Shown piece by piece: positions 60,075 to 64,000 of a stretch of 64,000 bases of DNA. The position numbers and the translations under genes were made by a program. This DNA comes from JACCYI01 sp963828075. GTDB lineage: Bacteria; Actinomycetota; Thermoleophilia; Solirubrobacterales; Solirubrobacteraceae. Numbering within the stretch: position 1 is the stretch's first letter; each line of letters begins with the position of its first letter. The stretch lies in assembly GCA_963828075.1 (NCBI GenBank), contig CAWHDH010000021.1, forward strand, positions 1,860,001 through 1,924,000. Direction: 5' to 3'. Below the pieces are notes generated by a model, which did not search any database, was not told the origin of the DNA, and was given only the letters and a program-made list of their open reading frames with translations.

Positions 60075-61276
60075 CTGCCGGCCTTGGCCAGGTTCACGCG
60101 GCCGAAGCCGAACTGCGGATCGCGGCCCGGCGCGCCCTTGTCGTCGACCGACGCGTCGAGCTTGGAGCGCCAGGACGCCGGCGTCCCGCCGCGGCTGGCG
60201 ATGAGCGCGGCCACGCCGGAGACGTGCGGGGTCGCCATCGAGGTGCCCGAGAACTTGACGTAGCCGCCGCCGCGCTGCGCGGAGAGGACGTCCACGCCCG
60301 CCGCCGCGATCTCGACGTCGGCGTTGGCGTTCGAGAACGAGGCCCGCTGGTCGTTCGAGTCGGTCGCCGCGACGGAGACCACCTCGGCGTAGGCCGCCGG
60401 GTAGTTGAGCGTCGCGTCGCCGTCATTGCCCGCCGCCGCGATCAGCAGCGACGAGGAGCTCGCGTTGCGAACGGCGGTCTGCAGCGTCGTCGACGCGCCG
60501 CCGCCCAGGGACATCGAGATGACCTTGTTGCCCTTGCCCGCAAGGTAGGTGATGCAGTTGGCCACGCCGGCCGTCGAGCCCGTGCCGAGCGGCCCGCCGA
60601 GCGCCTTGCAGATCCCCAGCGACGAATTGAACGCCACGCCCGCGACGCCCTTGCCGTTGTTGGCGATGCCGGCGATCGTGCCGGCGACGTGGGTGCCGTG
60701 GTCGTTGTCGTCGGCGCAGGTGCCTTCCTTCACGGTGCCACCGCCGATGATGCCGCCGAAGGAGCCCATGGCGTTGGCGCAGTTGACGGTCTTGCCGACG
60801 AGATCCTCGTGCGCCTGGTCGATGCCGGTGTCGACGATCCCGACCTTGACGCCACCGGACGTCGGGAACGCGCCAACGCCGAACAGGTCCCAGCCCTCAG
60901 GCCCGTCCATGTCGGCGTCGTTCGGGTTGTGGATCCCGTAGAGCTCGCCGAAGCGGGGGTCGTTCGGCGTCGCCAGGGCGCGCATCGTGAAGTTCGGCTC
61001 GGCGTACTCGACGCGCGAGGACCGGTTCAGCCTCGCGGCGACGGCGGCCGGGTCACCGGTGACCCGCACGACGCTGGCGCCGACGCCGGCCACGCTGCCG
61101 ACCTGGCCGGTGATGCCGACGACGCGATCGAGCGCGGCGCGCGCGGAGGACGAGACGCCCGGCGAGTACTTCACGATGACGGTATTCCCGTCATAGGGGG
61201 CGGCGGCTGACGCGGCCGCCGCGGGTACGAGGGCGATGGCGCCCGCCAGCAGACCGGCCTTCACGGCTCGATGCAT
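60071..61276 (-). CDS. Secreted subtilisin-like serine protease (S8)
   Basis: 401 residues. Signal peptide LLAGAIALVPAAAASAA, an I9-type propeptide (about 30-105, NTVIVKYSPGVS), then catalytic Asp in VGIVDTGIDQAH, His in DHGTHVAGTIAG, oxyanion Asn in AAAGNDG, Ser in SGTSMATPHVSGVAALI. All residues are present. It degrades extracellular protein or processes surface proteins. ATG 61276 has GGGGAG about 9 bases upstream. Confidence 0.94.
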   Translation of the reverse strand: MHRAVKAGLLAGAIALVPAAAASAAAPYDGNTVIVKYSPGVSSSARAALDRVVGITGQVGSVAGVGASVVRVTGDPAAVAARLNRSSRVEYAEPNFTMRALATPNDPRFGELYGIHNPNDADMDGPEGWDLFGVGAFPTSGGVKVGIVDTGIDQAHEDLVGKTVNCANAMGSFGGIIGGGTVKEGTCADDNDHGTHVAGTIAGIANNGKGVAGVAFNSSLGICKALGGPLGTGSTAGVANCITYLAGKGNKVISMSLGGGASTTLQTAVRNASSSSLLIAAAGNDGDATLNYPAAYAEVVSVAATDSNDQRASFSNANADVEIAAAGVDVLSAQRGGGYVKFSGTSMATPHVSGVAALIASRGGTPASWRSKLDASVDDKGAPGRDPQFGFGRVNLAKAGS

Positions 61277-61352
61277 GTGTTGGTTCTCCCCTGCGGAATG
61301 GATGTACAGCGCATGTGGGGACTCCCGATCCCCGCGCTTACTTGCCGGTAGC

Positions 61353-62825
61353 TTACCCTGCCCCGTCCTGTGCGAGTCGCCCACTTCGCAAGCGCGTCAC
61401 AAGCTGGCGCGCGGCGGACAGCTCGCCCGCCCCGAAGAACCCGGCGATCCACAGCGCGGGCAGGATCGCGATCCCAACGGCGGCGCGCAGCCCGAAACCC
61501 GCCACGCCTGCGGTCGGGAGCAGCAGCTCGCCGGCCACCGTCAGCCCGCCGGCGACGAGCACCAGGAGGGCCAGCCGGCCCCATTCGAAGTCGACGCGGA
61601 ACAGCGAGCGGGTGAGGCCGTACATCACGCCGAGCATCACGACGTAGGCCCCGCACAGCGCGATCCCGGCGCCCGCGATGCCGAGCGGCCCGACCAGCAG
61701 CGCGAGCAGCGCGACGTTCGCCGCCAGGCCGCACAGCGCCGCCGGGAAGTTGCGCACGGTGACCTGCGCGCGCCCCGCCATCGCGACGAGGACGAGGAAC
61801 AGCCCGTACAGCGCCCAGCCCAGCGACACCCACGGCAGCGCCTCGTGGGCGTCGAAGAACGCCGGCGCGGCGAGCAGCCGGACGACCCAGCGCCCGAGCA
61901 GCGTCACGCCCGCGACGACGAGCCCGGTGAACAGCACGTAGTAGGTGGTGATGCGCGCGAAGACGCGCCGGGCCTCCTCGTCGTCGGCGATCGAGTACGC
62001 CAGCGGCGGCCACGCGTACTGGAACGCGCGCACCGTGAAGATCACCACCGCGGCCAGCTTGACCGACAGGCTGTACAGGCCCGCCTCGTCGGGGCTCGCG
62101 GCGCGGAAGAGGTACAGCCGGTCGATGAAGAACAGCGCGAAGACCGACATCTCCGCGGGCACCGTCGGCAGGCCGAAGCGCAGCATCGGCACGAGCAGCG
62201 AGCGGTCGGGCGCACCGAGCGCGCCGCGCAACCGGACCCACAGGCCGAGCAGGACGATCGCCGAGGCGCCGAAGTTCCCCAGCAGCAGGCCGAGCGCGCC
62301 CTCGTCGCGGACGACGACGAGCCACAGCGTGAGCGCGACGGTCAGCGCGACGTTGCACAGCGCCGCGAGCGCGTACTCGCGGGCGCGCTCGTCCACCCGC
62401 AGCAGCGCGTAGGCGAGCTCGAGGTTCGTGAACGCCCACAGACCGAGGGCGGTCGCGCGCATGACGCCGGGACGGTCGGCGCCGAGGACGAGCTCCGAGG
62501 CGGGGCCGGCGAACACCGCCATCGCACCGGCGCTGAGCGTCGTGGTGGCGAGCAGCACGCCCGTCGCGGTGCGGGCGAGCCGGCGCCGGCGATCGGGATC
62601 GGCGTCGTGGTAGTGGAAGCGGACGAGCGCCTCGCCGATCCCGAGACGCACCACGATCGAGCCGAGGATCACGACCGTCAGCAGGAGCTCCGCGGTCCCG
62701 TAGTCCGCGCGCGTCAGCTCACGGGTGTAGACCGGCAGCAGCGCGAGCGCGATGACCTTCGAGACGACATCGGCCACCTGGTAGGCGGCGCCGGTCCTCA
62801 GCAGTCGCCGCAGGTACGTGCTCAC
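61353..62825 (-). CDS. Polysaccharide flippase (Wzx/MOP family)
   Basis: 490 residues, about 12-14 hydrophobic helices. The N-terminal YLRRLLRTGAAYQVADVVSK and LLPVYTRELTRADYGTAELL block is typical of MOP flippases. It moves lipid-linked oligosaccharide across the membrane, fitting the sugar transferase and GT genes nearby. It is divergent from the next gene with only 8 bases between start codons. Confidence 0.92.
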   Translation of the reverse strand: MSTYLRRLLRTGAAYQVADVVSKVIALALLPVYTRELTRADYGTAELLLTVVILGSIVVRLGIGEALVRFHYHDADPDRRRRLARTATGVLLATTTLSAGAMAVFAGPASELVLGADRPGVMRATALGLWAFTNLELAYALLRVDERAREYALAALCNVALTVALTLWLVVVRDEGALGLLLGNFGASAIVLLGLWVRLRGALGAPDRSLLVPMLRFGLPTVPAEMSVFALFFIDRLYLFRAASPDEAGLYSLSVKLAAVVIFTVRAFQYAWPPLAYSIADDEEARRVFARITTYYVLFTGLVVAGVTLLGRWVVRLLAAPAFFDAHEALPWVSLGWALYGLFLVLVAMAGRAQVTVRNFPAALCGLAANVALLALLVGPLGIAGAGIALCGAYVVMLGVMYGLTRSLFRVDFEWGRLALLVLVAGGLTVAGELLLPTAGVAGFGLRAAVGIAILPALWIAGFFGAGELSAARQLVTRLRSGRLAQDGAG

Positions 62826-62833
62826 GGACCCCT

Positions 62834-64000
62834 ATGGTGCAGGAAGTCGCGGCGACCCAGGGGAAGTCGGCCAAGGCATCCATGACTTACGCCATCAGCT
62901 CAGGCAACGAACCCATCGCGCTACGCGCACTGCGCTCCATGCCGGGGACGGTCGTGATCGCGTACGACCACGACCTGCGCATCCTGGTGGCCGGCGGCAC
63001 GCTCGACGTCTGGGGCGCCCGCGACCCGGCGCGACTGACCGGGGAGCGCCTGCGCGACGTCGTGCCGCCGAGCGCGTTCCGCCGCATGGCGCCGCGGCTG
63101 CGTGGCGCGCTCGAGGGCCGCGTCCAGGAGTTCTCCTACCGCACGATCGAGGACGACGTGGATCTCGACGTGACGATCACGCCGCTCCCCGGCGAAGCGG
63201 GCGAGTCGCTCGGCGCCGTCGTCACCGCGCGGATCGACGAGGCCAGCCTGCGCCGCGTCCCCGACGACGACCCGCTCACCGGGGTGCTCTCGCGCGAGCG
63301 CATGCAGGAGGAGATCGGCCGCGTCGTGGCGACCGTCGACCGCTACGGGGAGCCGGCGGTCGTCGGGGTGCTCGACCTCGACAACTTCCGCTATGTCAAC
63401 GACGCGCACGGGCACGGCGTCGGGGACCACCTCCTCGCGCAGGCCGCCAAGACGCTCCGCCGGCGCCTGCGCGAGACCGACGCGATCGGCCGGCTCGGCT
63501 CGGACGAGTTCGCGTTCGTGCTGCCGCGGACGGGCCTGCGGACGGCCCAGGACGTCGCGAGCGACATGCTGCGCGCGCTGCGTGACGGGGCCACGCTCAC
63601 CGGCGGCCAGCCCGTGCGCGTGTCGGCCAGCATCGGGCTGGCGCCGATCCATCCCGACCCCGGCGGGATCACGACCGCCGCCGACCTGCTGGCGGTCGCC
63701 GACATCGCGATGTACGCCGCCAAGGCGGCCGGCCGCGACCGAGTGGAGATCGCCGACCCGCTCCACCGGTCGCTCGATCGGGCCCGCACGTCGCTGAGCT
63801 GGGCCGGGCGGATCCAGCGCGCGCTCGAGCACGACGACCTCGTCCTGCACGCGCAGCCGATCCTCAACCTCGCCGAGGGCCGGATCGACCGCCACGAGCT
63901 GCTCCTGCGCATGGTCGACGAGAACTCGGAGCTCGTGGAGCCCGGCGCCTTCCTCTCGACCGCCGAGCGCTTCGGGCAGATGACCGCCATCGACCGGTGG
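62834..64000 (+). CDS. PAS-GGDEF-EAL c-di-GMP protein (3' end outside window)
   Basis: An open frame from ATG 62834 to the window end (389 codons seen). After a PAS-like region (to about 130), GGDEF has DPLTGVLSRERMQEEIGRVV, I-site RETD and the degenerate loop GRLGSDEFAFVL (GSDEF). The EAL domain starts at about 335 with DDLVLHAQPILNLAEGRIDR and HELLLRM, where the EAL signature reads ELL. It may thus degrade or sense c-di-GMP; activity cannot be read from the truncated domain. An ATG at 62882 is an alternative start. Confidence 0.88.
   Translation, partial: MVQEVAATQGKSAKASMTYAISSGNEPIALRALRSMPGTVVIAYDHDLRILVAGGTLDVWGARDPARLTGERLRDVVPPSAFRRMAPRLRGALEGRVQEFSYRTIEDDVDLDVTITPLPGEAGESLGAVVTARIDEASLRRVPDDDPLTGVLSRERMQEEIGRVVATVDRYGEPAVVGVLDLDNFRYVNDAHGHGVGDHLLAQAAKTLRRRLRETDAIGRLGSDEFAFVLPRTGLRTAQDVASDMLRALRDGATLTGGQPVRVSASIGLAPIHPDPGGITTAADLLAVADIAMYAAKAAGRDRVEIADPLHRSLDRARTSLSWAGRIQRALEHDDLVLHAQPILNLAEGRIDRHELLLRMVDENSELVEPGAFLSTAERFGQMTAIDRW

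Overview
The window is GC-rich DNA from an actinobacterium. Gene content (FecCD siderophore uptake, CsoR/CopA copper control, secreted RTX-like repeat proteins, several diguanylate cyclases, a short acidic protein starting MGLLDDAIREHLELKRRHGA) suggests the Thermoleophilia/Solirubrobacterales; that placement is an inference, since no rRNA is present. Single-base frame disruptions in otherwise well conserved genes recur across the window (at least seven), several in or beside G or C runs. Part of what looks like pseudogenisation may therefore be sequence or assembly error.

Bases 1-8770 are an accessory region ending at tRNA-Ala(TGC). It holds a SIR2/STAND/TPR defence-type gene (5' end outside the window, P-loop and frame damaged), an IS630-family insertion sequence inside a remnant IS21 istB, and a 3.4 kb two-gene mini-island (PIN-domain protein divergent from a P-loop ATPase). 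The mini-island is bounded by direct repeats copied from the anticodon/3' half of tRNA-Ala(CGC). An intact tRNA-Ala(CGC) at 12.9 kb has a truncated integrase next to it.

Bases 8.9-13.0 kb are chromosomal: glutamate-type dehydrogenase, an acidic Pro-rich protein and a HAMP-GAF-GGDEF cyclase. Bases 13.8-19.5 kb form a metal-siderophore uptake regulon: two FecCD permeases, ATPase, lipoprotein, FhuF-like reductase, and a convergent second lipoprotein. Both arms are preceded by paired copies of one 14-bp palindrome. Bases 19.5-27 kb hold secreted peptidases and RTX-like or hypothetical secreted proteins. Bases 26.7-35.1 kb form a copper region with CsoR-type operators in front of a DUF4396 protein, csoR and the copper ATPase; a large RTX-like protein and a heme peroxidase lie in between.

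Bases 35.6-36.7 kb hold no convincing gene but three regular four-arm inverted-repeat modules and other repeats, the most unusual non-coding structure here. Bases 37.2-47.3 kb encode metabolic enzymes: an isochorismatase-like hydrolase, an FAD amine oxidase, a damaged ABC-2 exporter, a phosphoesterase, a hydroxyacid-oxoacid transhydrogenase paired divergently with a D-2-hydroxyacid dehydrogenase, a cell-wall hydrolase and a haloalkane dehalogenase-like hydrolase.

Bases 47.3-64 kb combine an SDR, an acetyltransferase, an unusual sigma factor with a built-in zinc-finger/membrane tail, exopolysaccharide genes (phosphoglycosyl transferase, three glycosyltransferases, flippase) and cyclic-di-GMP proteins (PAS-GGDEF, PilZ, GGDEF-EAL running off the end). 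This suggests a c-di-GMP controlled surface polysaccharide locus.
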